Assembly: GCA_013329165.1 (NCBI GenBank)
Contig: DUKV01000039.1
Location: 162,036 to 224,363, forward strand
Source: Methanocalculus sp.
Lineage (GTDB): Archaea; Halobacteriota; Methanomicrobia; Methanomicrobiales; Methanocorpusculaceae
Length of the DNA stretch: 62,328 nucleotides
Direction of reading: 5' to 3'
Part shown: in pieces, positions 44,900-54,034 of the stretch
How the letters are laid out: the number at the start of each line of letters is the position of its first letter
How positions within the stretch are numbered: the stretch's first letter is position 1
Notes under the pieces: generated by a model
What the model saw: only the letters and a program-made list of their open reading frames with translations
Databases searched by the model: none
Told to the model about the DNA's origin: nothing
Made by a program: the position numbers and the translations under genes

Positions 44900-45440
44900 C
44901 CGAACGGGCAAAGAGCCGTGCAACCCTGACGGGTTCAGGTACTCTGCCATCCAGGGTGAACCTGTTGATGATCCTCGCTGCATCCTCCAGGGGAATCCCG
45001 GATCGCCTGATATAGACCGGATACCCTGTCTTCAGGCAGATGCAATCACGTTCACCCAGGGCGCGGTATGCATCCAATCTCTTAATATCACCGGGAAAAT
45101 GTCTGCCGATCGCCTCTTCGAGCCCTCCAGACTCTTCGTATGTGATAATTATTACCGGGGTTCTGGCCGCCTCCCGGATCCGATCGGGATTGATGATATT
45201 GTACCAGGCGATTGCAGCACCCGATATCAGGATCAGGTTGATATCTGATCGGGATAATGAGGAGAAGAGGTGTAGCACGGCATCGGTGGCATCAGTCCCT
45301 CCAACAGTCAGGTGGGTGATTGCCGATCCGTCAATCCGAAGATCACCTCTCATGACAACACCGGCAAGGATAGATCGTTCTCTCCCGGTCCAGCTCTCAG
45401 CGATGCCAAGGATCCGTATCCCCGGCTTCCCAAAACCCAT
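44835..45440 (-). CDS. DUF99 family protein
   Basis: A 201-residue archaeal DUF99 (UPF0215) protein of unknown function, related to endonuclease V-like folds. Conserved parts: IRILGIAESW at the start, AGVVMRGDLRIDGSAI and LHLFSSLSRSDINLILISG, IAWYNIIN. The frame runs on far upstream, but this is antisense to aglJ; ATG 45440 is the sensible start, 39 bases from the divergent aglJ. Confidence 0.85.
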   Translation of the reverse strand: MGFGKPGIRILGIAESWTGRERSILAGVVMRGDLRIDGSAITHLTVGGTDATDAVLHLFSSLSRSDINLILISGAAIAWYNIINPDRIREAARTPVIIITYEESGGLEEAIGRHFPGDIKRLDAYRALGERDCICLKTGYPVYIRRSGIPLEDAARIINRFTLDGRVPEPVRVARLFARSVMQSALNGRESDHPPYDTHQA

Positions 45441-45479
45441 ACAAGCACTTATCAGAATGAACTTATTAATAAATGTATA

Positions 45480-46421
45480 ATGGCCATCGAACGAACGGAT
45501 GTCTGTATTCTCATTCCTACACTCAATGAAGGCGAGACCATCGGACCTCTCATCCGTGAATTTCAGGAGATGGGCTTTACCCGGATCTTTGTTATTGATG
45601 GTAAGAGTACCGATGGGACGGTGGAGGCTGCAGAACGAGCAGGTGCACAGGTAGAGATCCAGGTTGGCAGAGGCAAGGGTGCGGCAATTATCGAGGCGTT
45701 CTCGATGATTCGAGAGCCTTATATTCTCATGCTTGACGGGGATGGCACCTATACTCCTGCAGATGCCGATCGTATGCTCGCCCCACTTGAAGCTGGTGCC
45801 GACCATGTCATTGGTGAGCGGTTATCCGGGTATGAGAAGGGAGCCCTGACACGCCTGAATCATTTTGGAAATTATCTCATCAATGTTCTCTTCAAATGGG
45901 CTCATGGAGTCTATCTACAGGATATCCTCTCCGGGTACCGGGCTTTTACCAGGGATTCGATCTCCCGGATGAACCTGAAGAAATCAGGCTTTGAGATCGA
46001 GACCGAGATTGCAGCTGAAGCGGTCAGGAACGAGCTGAAAGTAATGGTTGTTCCTGTGAGTTACTGCCAGAGGCCGGGCACCCCCACAAAGCTCCATCCG
46101 ATCCGGGATGGATACAAGATCATCAAGACCATCTATCGGCTTGCCAAAATGGGGAATCCTCTCTTCTATTTTGGTATTATCGGACTGTTACTCACCCTGG
46201 TGGGTGTCGTGTTTGGGATCTATGTCGTCTATGACTGGTTCCAGAATATTGAACGCATACCAATGACTGTCCTGACAGGGCTTCTGATCATGTCAGGACT
46301 GATTATTCTGATGTTTGGTCTTCTGGGCGATATCTTCCTTGCGTTTCACCGTGAGACGACGGCGGAAATCCGGAAGCTCCGTGAACAGCTGAACCGAATC
46401 GAGGATGTGAAGAAGAACTAA
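45480..46421 (+). CDS. aglJ: S-layer glycoprotein N-glycosyltransferase AglJ
   Basis: A 313-residue GT-A family glycosyltransferase of the AglJ type, which adds the first sugar to dolichol phosphate in archaeal N-glycosylation. Features: VCILIPTLNEGETIGPLIRE, IDGKSTDGT, the catalytic MLDGDGTYTPAD, the GFEIETEIAAEA motif, and the KLHPIRDGYKII segment, followed by two C-terminal membrane helices (PLFYFGIIGLLLTLVG; LTGLLIMSGLIILMFG). ATG 45480 fits the family; the frame extends back to 45312 within the DUF99 gene. No other agl gene is nearby. Confidence 0.9.
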   Translation: MAIERTDVCILIPTLNEGETIGPLIREFQEMGFTRIFVIDGKSTDGTVEAAERAGAQVEIQVGRGKGAAIIEAFSMIREPYILMLDGDGTYTPADADRMLAPLEAGADHVIGERLSGYEKGALTRLNHFGNYLINVLFKWAHGVYLQDILSGYRAFTRDSISRMNLKKSGFEIETEIAAEAVRNELKVMVVPVSYCQRPGTPTKLHPIRDGYKIIKTIYRLAKMGNPLFYFGIIGLLLTLVGVVFGIYVVYDWFQNIERIPMTVLTGLLIMSGLIILMFGLLGDIFLAFHRETTAEIRKLREQLNRIEDVKKN

Positions 46422-46444
46422 TTTTGACTCTTCTCACTTTTATC

Positions 46445-47023
46445 TCATCTGTCTGTGGTCTTCTGGGTATCATTGGAATTTTTCGTGAAATAGCCGGTAT
46501 AGAAGAGTATGCGGGATGCATGCTCTGCAAGCGAGGTGAAGAGATATGCCTCATCTATGGTTTTTCCGGCAGCAAATGTCCCATGCCCCCGGGCAATAAC
46601 AAGATTACTTCTTTTCAGGACGTCTGCACAATTCTCTGCGAGTTCCTGAGTGCCGGGAACACCGCCGACCACAACAATCTCCGGGCAGAGCATCTGCCCT
46701 TCGCTGTCGATTGGGATGATCCGATCCATCAGAAGCGAAGCTGCAATCGCACATGAGGGATGGGCATGCACGATTGCGTCATGTTCAGTCTCCCTGTAGA
46801 TCGCTTCATGAACCCGGTATTCGCTTGATGTACCCTTTGGAACCGGATCGCCGGGAATCACCCGGACAAGGTCTCCAGGATCATCAAGGTATGAACCACG
46901 TCTCGTGATCAGGTACCCCTCAACGGATCGTATACTCATATTGCCAAAGTTACCGCCAATCAGCCCTTCATTGAAGAGGCGGCGTCCTATTCGTGTAAAA
47001 TCCGGATTCTGCATTCCTGACAT
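46445..47023 (-). CDS. Class II aldolase (fuculose-phosphate aldolase-like)
   Basis: A 192-residue zinc aldolase/epimerase of the AraD/FucA family. The metal ligands are visible as IVHAHPSCA and later RGHGTFAAG, with the catalytic Glu in SSEYRVHEAIY. In methanogens such enzymes make lactaldehyde or other C3/C4 products, in some cases for the F420 side chain; the actual substrate is not clear. It overlaps the COG2231 gene by 37 bases at its start, and both are downstream of thioredoxin in one string. Confidence 0.85.
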   Translation of the reverse strand: MSGMQNPDFTRIGRRLFNEGLIGGNFGNMSIRSVEGYLITRRGSYLDDPGDLVRVIPGDPVPKGTSSEYRVHEAIYRETEHDAIVHAHPSCAIAASLLMDRIIPIDSEGQMLCPEIVVVGGVPGTQELAENCADVLKRSNLVIARGHGTFAAGKTIDEAYLFTSLAEHASRILFYTGYFTKNSNDTQKTTDR

Positions 47024-47616
47024 CTCTTCTTACTACAATACTCTTTTGCATATTCAACAATCTGACCATGGCAGGATCTGAGGAGGCGGGTGTTGGAACC
47101 GAGGGCAGAGATAAAGAAGTGGCGCAACTGATTATCCGGGAGGGATATTCCGGCGCAGGTACAGATCCGGCGGGTATAGGCATCAATAACAAACGTCTTC
47201 CGATGAAGACCATAACAGAGGATACTGTCCGCAGTCTCTTCCCCCACGCCGTTTACGGTGAGGAGGGAACGTCTCAGGACATCTGTCGGGATCTGATCGA
47301 TCCGGTTCTTCTCATCATACTCCTCAAGAATAAATGAAGCAAGCCGGCGGAGCCGTGCAGATTTGACCCGGTAAAACCCGGTACATCGTATACATGACTC
47401 CAGATCTGCCGGATCCGCTGTCGTAATCGCGGCAAGGGTATTCAACCCGGCTGATCTCAGCCGGGTTAATGCCGCCTCAACATTCTCCCAGCGTGTCTGC
47501 TGGGTCAAAATCGCGCCAATTGCCACTTCGTCAAATGGTGCATCCCACCACGAAATGGTGCCATAAGTCTTGTTTAAGACCGAAATGAGTGATTTTATAC
47601 AGTCTTTTTCATCCAT
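46987..47616 (-). CDS. Endonuclease III-related DNA glycosylase (COG2231)
   Basis: A 209-residue HhH-GPD protein. The helix-hairpin-helix VNGVGEETADSILCYG and the catalytic Asp in FVIDAYTRR are present, but the Lys that gives endonuclease III its lyase activity is replaced by Glu (GEETA for GxKTA). The C-terminal Fe-S region has only YCSKKRCQEC, three Cys, with the fourth missing. This fits the COG2231 group and predicts a monofunctional glycosylase, with or without a reduced cluster. It overlaps thioredoxin (ATGA) upstream and the aldolase downstream. Confidence 0.85.
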   Translation of the reverse strand: MDEKDCIKSLISVLNKTYGTISWWDAPFDEVAIGAILTQQTRWENVEAALTRLRSAGLNTLAAITTADPADLESCIRCTGFYRVKSARLRRLASFILEEYDEKNRIDQIPTDVLRRSLLTVNGVGEETADSILCYGLHRKTFVIDAYTRRICTCAGISLPDNQLRHFFISALGSNTRLLRSCHGQIVEYAKEYCSKKRCQECRIRILHE

Positions 47617-47885
47617 CAGATAAGCGGTTTCAGGAGCTCTTCCAGTCTGCGTGCATCGGTTACTCCTTCGAGTTTGTGGATAACAGCTCCGTCTTTTTCG
47701 ATTATCAGTGTCGGGACAACCTGGATCTGGTATTTTCCAGCAAGATCCATATGGTGATCGACATCGATTGTCTTGATCTCAACAGCATCCCCGAGCTTTA
47801 CCTTCAGGTCCTCAATGATAGGGGTCTGCATCTTGCATGGCCCGCACCATGTAGCGAAAAAGTCAATTAGAATCGGTCTGGTCAT
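47616..47885 (-). CDS. Thioredoxin
   Basis: An 89-residue thioredoxin with the active site FATWCGPCKMQTP and cis-Pro in QVVPTLIIEKDG. From ATG 47885 it is short, lacking the first beta strand and helix, as in several archaeal thioredoxins; the longer frame start 47921 would add 12 residues. The ribosome site AAGG precedes ATG 47885. It heads the string thioredoxin-COG2231-aldolase. Confidence 0.9.
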   Translation of the reverse strand: MTRPILIDFFATWCGPCKMQTPIIEDLKVKLGDAVEIKTIDVDHHMDLAGKYQIQVVPTLIIEKDGAVIHKLEGVTDARRLEELLKPLI

Positions 47886-48039
47886 GGAATTACCTTCTTT
47901 TACAGTCGTTGAAAAGAGCAATAAAGATTACCTTTTTTCCTCTCTCTGAATAAGAAACTTTTTTGAAGTAACTTATGACCCCATTCTTTTTCCTGCATGG
48001 AAACGATGGTGCTAAATTGTCTCAATCCAGATATCTATT

Positions 48040-48393
48040 ATGAGTTTTGAGATCGATATCGAGATCATCGGGTTAGAAGAACTCTCATGTGGGCCATTCC
48101 CCTGCAATGATGAGCGAAGCTGTGAACTGACCGAATGTGCGCCTGGAGAGAAGCTTCTCCCTGCTGTTGCGGCGCTTGAAAAGGCGCTGAAGAAGGAGTA
48201 TGGCGATACCGTCTCGCTTCATCTCACCCTTATTGATGATGGTCTGCCACAGAGAATACGTTCGATCATCGAAGAGCATCAGCCCCCTCTTCCCATTATA
48301 CTGATCAATAGGCGCGTTACTCCGATCGGCAGGATCTCGCTTCCTTTAATCCGGGCTGAGATAGAAAAAGAGTTGAAGAGCTCCTCTACCTGA
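48040..48393 (+). CDS. Cys-rich thioredoxin-like protein
   Basis: A 117-residue protein of unknown function. The N-terminal region carries five Cys in ELSCGPFPCNDERSCELTEC preceded by a short beta strand; the C-terminal part (LPIILINRRVTPIGRISLPL) looks like the last strands and cis-Pro region of a thioredoxin fold. A metal or redox site formed by the cysteines is likely but not known. It is transcribed divergently from the true thioredoxin and its end overlaps the convergent carbonic anhydrase gene by 8 bases. Confidence 0.65.
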   Translation: MSFEIDIEIIGLEELSCGPFPCNDERSCELTECAPGEKLLPAVAALEKALKKEYGDTVSLHLTLIDDGLPQRIRSIIEEHQPPLPIILINRRVTPIGRISLPLIRAEIEKELKSSST

Positions 48394-48967
48394 GCTCCTC
48401 AAGGATCCCGGTTTCAAGATAGTAATAGAGGCCGTGTATCCCCACCTTATTCTCTTCTTCTGCCTTTTTTACGATTGGGTATGTTCTGAGATGTTCTATC
48501 TGGAGACGGACATTCTCTTTCTCGATCTCAGTCAGCCGCTTCTTTTCTTCTTCTGCGTTCTTTGGGGGTGGAATTTTTGCATCGACCCTGATCTGTGCCT
48601 CACGAGCATTATTGATCCAGAGGGGGATATATGAATCCTGCATCTCTTTATCGAGAGCCTTGATACCTCCGCATTCCGAATGGCCGCAGATGACAATATT
48701 CTCAACCTTAAGGTGTGCAACAGCATACTCAAGGACGCTTGCAAAGTTCCAGTCCTGAAGAGGAACGATATTTGCTATGTTTCGATGGACAAAGAGCTCG
48801 CCCGCTTTCGCATGAGTAACTCGCTCCGGATCGATACGCGAGTCTGCACACCCAATCCACAGTGTCTTCGGGCTCTGGGATTGTACCAGATCGGAATATC
48901 GTTTTCTGTCTTTTTCAAAGTCTTCTTTAATAAAAGTTTTATTTCCTTCAATAAATTGATCGATCAT
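48386..48967 (-). CDS. Beta-class carbonic anhydrase
   Basis: A 193-residue zinc enzyme interconverting CO2 and bicarbonate, useful for supply of CO2 to methanogenesis and carboxylases. The zinc ligands are in IGCADSRIDP and CGHSECGG, and the HRNIANIV motif is present. The family is about 200 residues. ATG 48967 is the likely start; the longer frame (49042) adds an unlike N-terminus. Upstream are two copies of GTTAATTAA, one of which may be the TATA element. Confidence 0.92.
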   Translation of the reverse strand: MIDQFIEGNKTFIKEDFEKDRKRYSDLVQSQSPKTLWIGCADSRIDPERVTHAKAGELFVHRNIANIVPLQDWNFASVLEYAVAHLKVENIVICGHSECGGIKALDKEMQDSYIPLWINNAREAQIRVDAKIPPPKNAEEEKKRLTEIEKENVRLQIEHLRTYPIVKKAEEENKVGIHGLYYYLETGILEELR

Positions 48968-49393
48968 ACTATCACACCGGAGCGAATGGAAATGCCCCAC
49001 GGTACCTGAACATTCTCTGTTAATTAATGCTTTGAAATACAAAAGACGTTAATTAAGTTTAATTTTAATAATGGGTCAAAATCACCTCTCTTCTCTGAAG
49101 CTGAATTGAAACATGCGGAATTGATCCTTTCAAAACATGAAATTTTTATGCGCTTTTTGCTTATGTGTTCCTCTTCATTCAAAGAGTATGCTCTCCTTTG
49201 TTTTTTCTATCGGGATGCGGTGAAATCCCATTATTCTCAATCCACTAAATGGACAGAAACGTATCTGCCTGCTGTCTGTGATTGTTTGTTCTCACGTTGG
49301 ATCCATTGCGGTTCTTTAAGAGTATTTTTCGATATTCTCTTATATTGTGCGGATACAACGATAATATTCATTTGCGTGACAGGTGTCTATACA
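48968..49393. other. Intergenic region between carbonic anhydrase and cetZ
   Basis: A 426-base gap between divergent genes. On the carbonic anhydrase side are two GTTAATTAA copies near 49020 and 49050. On the cetZ side CTTATATTG near 49338 looks like a TATA box, and AGGTG near 49381 is the ribosome site. A frame from 49106 runs into cetZ, but its sequence is unlike protein and the conserved start is ATG 49394. Nothing else is visible. Confidence 0.5.
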
Positions 49394-50554
49394 ATGCGGG
49401 TATTCTTTATTGGATTTGGGCAGGCGGGAGGAAAAATTGTCGATATGTTCCTCGCGCATGACAAGAAACTTCAAGATGGCAGTTTTCGCGGAATCGCGGT
49501 AAATTCAGCACGGACAGATCTTCTCGGCCTGCAGAACATCGATATGAAGGATCGTCTTCTCATCGGGCAGACGGTTGTCAAAGGCCATGGAGTAGGTACA
49601 GATAATGTCACCGGTGCAAAGATCACCGCCGATGAGATTGATACGATCATTAATGCCATCGATACCCGGGGAACGCATGATATCGATGCGTTTATCGTTG
49701 TTGCCGGGCTTGGGGGTGGGACCGGTTCAGGTGGCACCCCGGTTCTCTGCAGGCATTTAAAACGCATCTACCGTGAACCGGTGTATGCACTTGCCATGAT
49801 CCCCGCACCTGAAGAGGGGAGACTCTATTCGTACAATGCTGCACGCAGCCTGGCGACACTCGTCAACGAAGCGGATAACACTTTTGTCTTTGATAATAGT
49901 GCATGGAAAGAAGAGGGAGAAAGTGTCAAGAGTGCATATGACCGGCTGAATGAGGAGCTCGTCAGGAGATTTGGCGTGCTCTTCAGGGCAGGTGAGGTCG
50001 GACAGTTTGGCATTGGTGAGATGGTTGTTGATTCATCCGAGATTATCAATACCCTCAGGGGCGGCGGTATCTCAACCATTGGATATGCAATATCTGATGT
50101 CATCACGAAAACCAAACCGAAGAAAAGTTTCTTCTCAGGCTTTGGGAAGAAAGAGAAAGATGATAGTGCTCTCACCGGAGAGGATAAATCTGCCAAGATC
50201 ATCGGTCTTGTCAGAAGGGCAATGCTCGGTCGCCTGACACTCCCCTGTGATTATACAACAGCAGAACGGGCACTGGTTCTTGTGGCAGGTCCTCCAAATG
50301 AGCTGGACAGGAAGGGTGTTGAAAAGTCCAAGTCCTGGGTTGAAGAGAATATTGCCGGAATTGAGGTAAGGGGTGGTGATTATCCTGTTGGATCCAATTA
50401 TATCGCAGCGGTTGTCCTTCTCTCTACCATCGGAAAGGCACCACGGATCTCTGAGTTGCTTGAAGAGGCAAAAGAGACGAAACAGGATGTTGTCAGGTCA
50501 TCCGATCGGACATCCAATCTTTTTGAAGATTCTATAGATCCACTCTTTGAATAA
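49394..50554 (+). CDS. cetZ: Tubulin-like protein CetZ
   Basis: A 386-residue member of the CetZ group of the FtsZ/tubulin superfamily, which controls cell shape in haloarchaea and is found in several methanogens. It begins MRVFFIGFGQAGGKIVDMF, with the G-loop signature VAGLGGGTGSGGTP near residue 110 and NEADNTFVFDNSAW. An insert with KPKKSFFSGFGKKEKDD near residue 240 separates two C-terminal parts. The long frame upstream is not coding; ATG 49394 has AGGTG upstream. It is separate from ftsZ at 19.6 kb, so the genome has two tubulin-type genes in 30 kb. Confidence 0.92.
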   Translation: MRVFFIGFGQAGGKIVDMFLAHDKKLQDGSFRGIAVNSARTDLLGLQNIDMKDRLLIGQTVVKGHGVGTDNVTGAKITADEIDTIINAIDTRGTHDIDAFIVVAGLGGGTGSGGTPVLCRHLKRIYREPVYALAMIPAPEEGRLYSYNAARSLATLVNEADNTFVFDNSAWKEEGESVKSAYDRLNEELVRRFGVLFRAGEVGQFGIGEMVVDSSEIINTLRGGGISTIGYAISDVITKTKPKKSFFSGFGKKEKDDSALTGEDKSAKIIGLVRRAMLGRLTLPCDYTTAERALVLVAGPPNELDRKGVEKSKSWVEENIAGIEVRGGDYPVGSNYIAAVVLLSTIGKAPRISELLEEAKETKQDVVRSSDRTSNLFEDSIDPLFE

Positions 50555-50608
50555 GTACTATCTCTCTTTCTCAACTTTTTACAAGCATATCGGTAAAAAA
50601 GAGGTTGA

Positions 50609-52252
50609 TTATATTTGGACTGCCCCGGAATCAGCCTGTCCAACGGTTCGGGCATATCGTGAGAGGACACCCTTTCTTGTGCGTTCCTTTGGCCGCCACA
50701 TGCTTCGCCTCCGATCGAGTTCGGTTTCATCGACATTGAGGTCAAGCCGTTTTGCCGAGAGGTCGATTGCGATCTCATCCCCGTCCCTGACCAGAGCAAT
50801 CGGCCCCCCGACTTCTGCTTCTGGTGCGACATGACCGATACAGGGTCCTCGTGTACCTCCTGAGAACCTCCCATCCGTTACAAGAACAACCCGTTCATAT
50901 CCAAGTCCCATCAGGGCAGATGTCGGTGAAAGCATCTCAGGCATGCCAGGTCCGCCCTTTGGACCTTCATATCTGATGATAACAACATTCCCTTCCTGTA
51001 TCTCACAGGCAAGAATGGCCTTCATTGCCGATTCTTCTCCATCAAAGACACGTGCAGGACCTTTGTGTTGCCACATCGATTCTGGGACTGCTGCATATTT
51101 GACGACTGCACCATTTGGTGCAAGCGTTCCAAAGAGAATTCTAAGACCTCCGCTTGTGTGGATTGGGTTTTCAATGGATTTGATGATCGTCTCATCCAGC
51201 CTGAGAACACTGGTTGCGATCTCATGCACAGATCTTCCGGATACAGTCATTGTATCTTCAAGGTATTCGATCAAGCGGTTGAAGATGGCTGGGATTCCGC
51301 CCGCACGATTGAATGTAACCATTGCGTGCGGGCCGGCAGGCTGCATGTGGCAGATATGCGGCGTCTCATCGCTTATCTGGTTAAATGTTGCGAGATTCAG
51401 GGGAATATCGGCTTCTCTGGCAATGGCCATAAGATGCAGGACGGTATTTGTCGAACCACCGAGCGCCATATCAACCCGGATCGCATTTCTCAGGCTGTTT
51501 TCTGTGATGATCTGTCTGGAAGATATACCGGATCGAACGAGATCCATGATTGTGGATCCTGTTTCACGTGCTACCCGGAGTTTATCTGATTCAACTGCCG
51601 GAATGGCTGCGGATCCTGCCAAGGACATCCCCATGGCTTCGGTCATGCATGCCATTGTGTTTGCGGTATACAGGCCCTGGCAGCTCCCGCATCCGGGCAT
51701 CGCCGCGCACTCCAGGGTACCGAGTTCTTCTTCCGGAAATGATCCGGCAGCAACTTTACCGACTGCCTCGAAGACATCGACAAGCGAGAGATCCTTTCCA
51801 TTGAGTGTCCCCGGCATCATCGGGCCGCCGGTGAGGAGAATGGCAGGGATATCCAAACGAGCTGCTGCCATCAGCATACCTGGTACAATTTTATCACAGG
51901 TACCAACACAGACAAGACCGTCAAACCGATGTGCCTCCACCATCAGTTCGATTGAATCTGCAATATTTTCCCGTGAAGGGAGGGAATATCGCATTCCCGT
52001 ATGTCCCATTGCAATCCCGTCACAGATCCCAATCACTCCAAACTCGAACGGAACACCACCCCCGGCTGCGATCCCTTCCCTGACCTTATTGGTCAGGTTT
52101 CTGAGATGGGTGTGGCCGGGGACGATATCATTCCAGGCATTTGCAATTCCGATGAACGGGAGATCCATCTCGCTGTTGCTGAGACCAAGAGATCTGAGAA
52201 GAGAACGATTTGGGGCTCGCGGGTACCCTTTCTTTATTTCATCACTGCGCAT
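50609..52252 (-). CDS. ilvD: Dihydroxy-acid dehydratase
   Basis: Fe-S enzyme of branched-chain amino acid synthesis, converting dihydroxy-acids to 2-keto acids. The 547-residue protein has the cluster Cys in [10 protein letters not shown]-like segment, [11 protein letters not shown] and [15 protein letters not shown], the [10 protein letters not shown] motif, and the late [15 protein letters not shown]. Full length for the family. It is monocistronic and convergent with cetZ, 54 bases away. The antisense frame of 463 codons on the plus strand is a shadow. Confidence 0.96.
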   Translation of the reverse strand: MRSDEIKKGYPRAPNRSLLRSLGLSNSEMDLPFIGIANAWNDIVPGHTHLRNLTNKVREGIAAGGGVPFEFGVIGICDGIAMGHTGMRYSLPSRENIADSIELMVEAHRFDGLVCVGTCDKIVPGMLMAAARLDIPAILLTGGPMMPGTLNGKDLSLVDVFEAVGKVAAGSFPEEELGTLECAAMPGCGSCQGLYTANTMACMTEAMGMSLAGSAAIPAVESDKLRVARETGSTIMDLVRSGISSRQIITENSLRNAIRVDMALGGSTNTVLHLMAIAREADIPLNLATFNQISDETPHICHMQPAGPHAMVTFNRAGGIPAIFNRLIEYLEDTMTVSGRSVHEIATSVLRLDETIIKSIENPIHTSGGLRILFGTLAPNGAVVKYAAVPESMWQHKGPARVFDGEESAMKAILACEIQEGNVVIIRYEGPKGGPGMPEMLSPTSALMGLGYERVVLVTDGRFSGGTRGPCIGHVAPEAEVGGPIALVRDGDEIAIDLSAKRLDLNVDETELDRRRSMWRPKERTRKGVLSRYARTVGQADSGAVQI

Positions 52253-52376
52253 AGATGATCAAGATACCTCGTCTTCAATGATGATAAAGAGTTTCGGAGA
52301 ACTCCGAAGACTAACTGGAAGCAGACACTCCTGAAGTGAAGATTTTGATCTGATAGATAGACTGGACAATGTTTGG

Positions 52377-53144
52377 TTATTGTTGTGTATCGGACCTGCT
52401 CCATGCCCCTTCGCTCCCATCACGATATAGGGAGACGACTTCTCCGATAATGATGATTGCGGGTGGCTTCACCCCGGCCTCTCTGGCTTTTTCAACAATA
52501 TCAAAAAGAGTTCCTATGGTTACACGTTGATCAGGGCGGAATCCCCGCTCAATAACGGCAACCGGCTTCTCGGATGCCATCCCGTGCTCGATGAGGGATC
52601 TGGTGATCATGTCCAGGTTTTTTACCCCCATCAGGATTACGATAGTACCTGGTGATCCGGCAAGCCATCCCCAGTCTATTGCCGATCCTTCTTTTGTCGG
52701 GTCCTCATGCCCTGTCAGAAATGTAACCTGGCTTGCATGGTTCCGGTGCGTAACAGGAATCCCTGCACACCCGGGAACAGCTACTGCACTGGTGATCCCT
52801 GGTACGACCTCGACAGCAATATTATGTTCTCTCAGAACCTCCATCTCCTCTCCGCCACGGCCAAAGACGAATGGGTCGCCTCCTTTCAGCCTGACAACAC
52901 GTTTGCCCTGCTGTGCCCTGTCCACCATCAGACTCTCGATCTCTTCCTGTTTCAGGGTATGGGATCCCCCGAATTTGCCGCAGTTGATCTTCTCAGCTGT
53001 TGACGGTAATGTTGCAAGTATCTCATCTCCGGGCAATTGGTCGTAGAGGATTACTTCTGCTGAATCAATCACTTCCCGCGCACGGAATGTTAATAATCCA
53101 AGGCCGCCCGGCCCTGATCCGACAAGATATACGATTCCGCTCAT
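52377..53144 (-). CDS. cobA: Uroporphyrinogen-III C-methyltransferase
   Basis: Makes precorrin-2 from uroporphyrinogen III, the branch step to siroheme, cobamides and F430. The 255-residue protein has the CobA/SUMT pattern: YLVGSGPGGLGLLTFRA, YDQLPGDEIL, RVVRLKGGDPFVFGRGGEE, VVPGITSAVAVPG and PVTHRNHASQVTFLTGHE. Last gene of the tetrapyrrole cluster, starting 2 bases after hemC. hemD, which would supply its substrate, is not in the cluster. Confidence 0.95.
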   Translation of the reverse strand: MSGIVYLVGSGPGGLGLLTFRAREVIDSAEVILYDQLPGDEILATLPSTAEKINCGKFGGSHTLKQEEIESLMVDRAQQGKRVVRLKGGDPFVFGRGGEEMEVLREHNIAVEVVPGITSAVAVPGCAGIPVTHRNHASQVTFLTGHEDPTKEGSAIDWGWLAGSPGTIVILMGVKNLDMITRSLIEHGMASEKPVAVIERGFRPDQRVTIGTLFDIVEKAREAGVKPPAIIIIGEVVSLYRDGSEGAWSRSDTQQ

Positions 53145-53146
53145 CG

Positions 53147-54034
53147 TTATTTCAACCCCAGTTTCTCTTTTGCATCAAGAATAAGATTTAATGAACGATC
53201 ACGAAGTTCTGCTCCGATCCTGCGTGCGTCATCACTATTCTCCACATGCACTTCGATTCGTTCATAGATCTTTCCATCCAGTGATAGGATCTCTGCGATC
53301 AGGTTGCCGTTTTGACAGTAGATCCCCTGCGGAGTAAAGCAACCGCCACCCACCTCTTCCATCACTGCACGTTCGATCTCTGTGTCCCTGCGGGTTGCCG
53401 GGTGATCGAGTGGCTGAAGGAGATCAAAGATTACCGGATCATCCCGACAGACGATTGCAATCGTCCCCTGGTTGGGAGCAGGGACAAAGTGTTTTGTCGG
53501 AAGCCGAATCCCGTTTAGATGGATTGACATGCGGGCAAGACCTGCTTCAGCCAGCATTATGGCATCATATTCGCCGGATGTGAGCTTTCGAATTCGTGTA
53601 TCGATATTGCCCCTGAGTTCCCTGATCTGAAGCGTTGGGTTGTACCGAAGAAGTTGTGCCCGCCGTCTGGTACTGGAGGTTCCGATGCAGGAGATCTCAT
53701 CAAGTGGAGTCTCAAACGCAAGATAGTCATTTGGAGGATCGCGGGGGAGGATTGCTGCTGTTCTGATACCCACAGGTCGTGCTGCAGGAATATCTTTCAT
53801 ACTATGGACTGCACAGTCTATCTCACCACGGAGGATCGCATCATCAAGTGCCCTGACAAAGATGCCCTGACCACCAACCTCGTGAAGGGGGACACCGGTA
53901 TGTGTATCGCCTTCCGTTTTGATGATGACACTCTTTGATTCAATCCCATTCTCCAGCAGGAGGCTGGAGACGATCTCCGTCTGCCTTTGTGCAAGGGCAC
54001 TTGCCCGGGTGCCTATCCTGATTATGGCAGGCAT
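53147..54034 (-). CDS. hemC: Hydroxymethylbilane synthase
   Basis: Polymerises four porphobilinogen units. The 295-residue protein shows [36 protein letters not shown], and the cofactor-binding Cys in [10 protein letters not shown]. The domain order and length fit the family. The start overlaps the hemL end by 13 bases. Confidence 0.95.
   Translation of the reverse strand: MPAIIRIGTRASALAQRQTEIVSSLLLENGIESKSVIIKTEGDTHTGVPLHEVGGQGIFVRALDDAILRGEIDCAVHSMKDIPAARPVGIRTAAILPRDPPNDYLAFETPLDEISCIGTSSTRRRAQLLRYNPTLQIRELRGNIDTRIRKLTSGEYDAIMLAEAGLARMSIHLNGIRLPTKHFVPAPNQGTIAIVCRDDPVIFDLLQPLDHPATRRDTEIERAVMEEVGGGCFTPQGIYCQNGNLIAEILSLDGKIYERIEVHVENSDDARRIGAELRDRSLNLILDAKEKLGLK

Noticed and set aside
49106-49393. 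96-residue N-terminal extension of CetZ
   Set aside because: The extension is unlike protein, and the conserved tubulin start is at ATG 49394 with its own ribosome site.
50943-52334. 463-codon open frame on the plus strand
   Set aside because: It is antisense to ilvD, which has all family motifs; the frame has no recognisable domain and reflects codon bias of the real gene.
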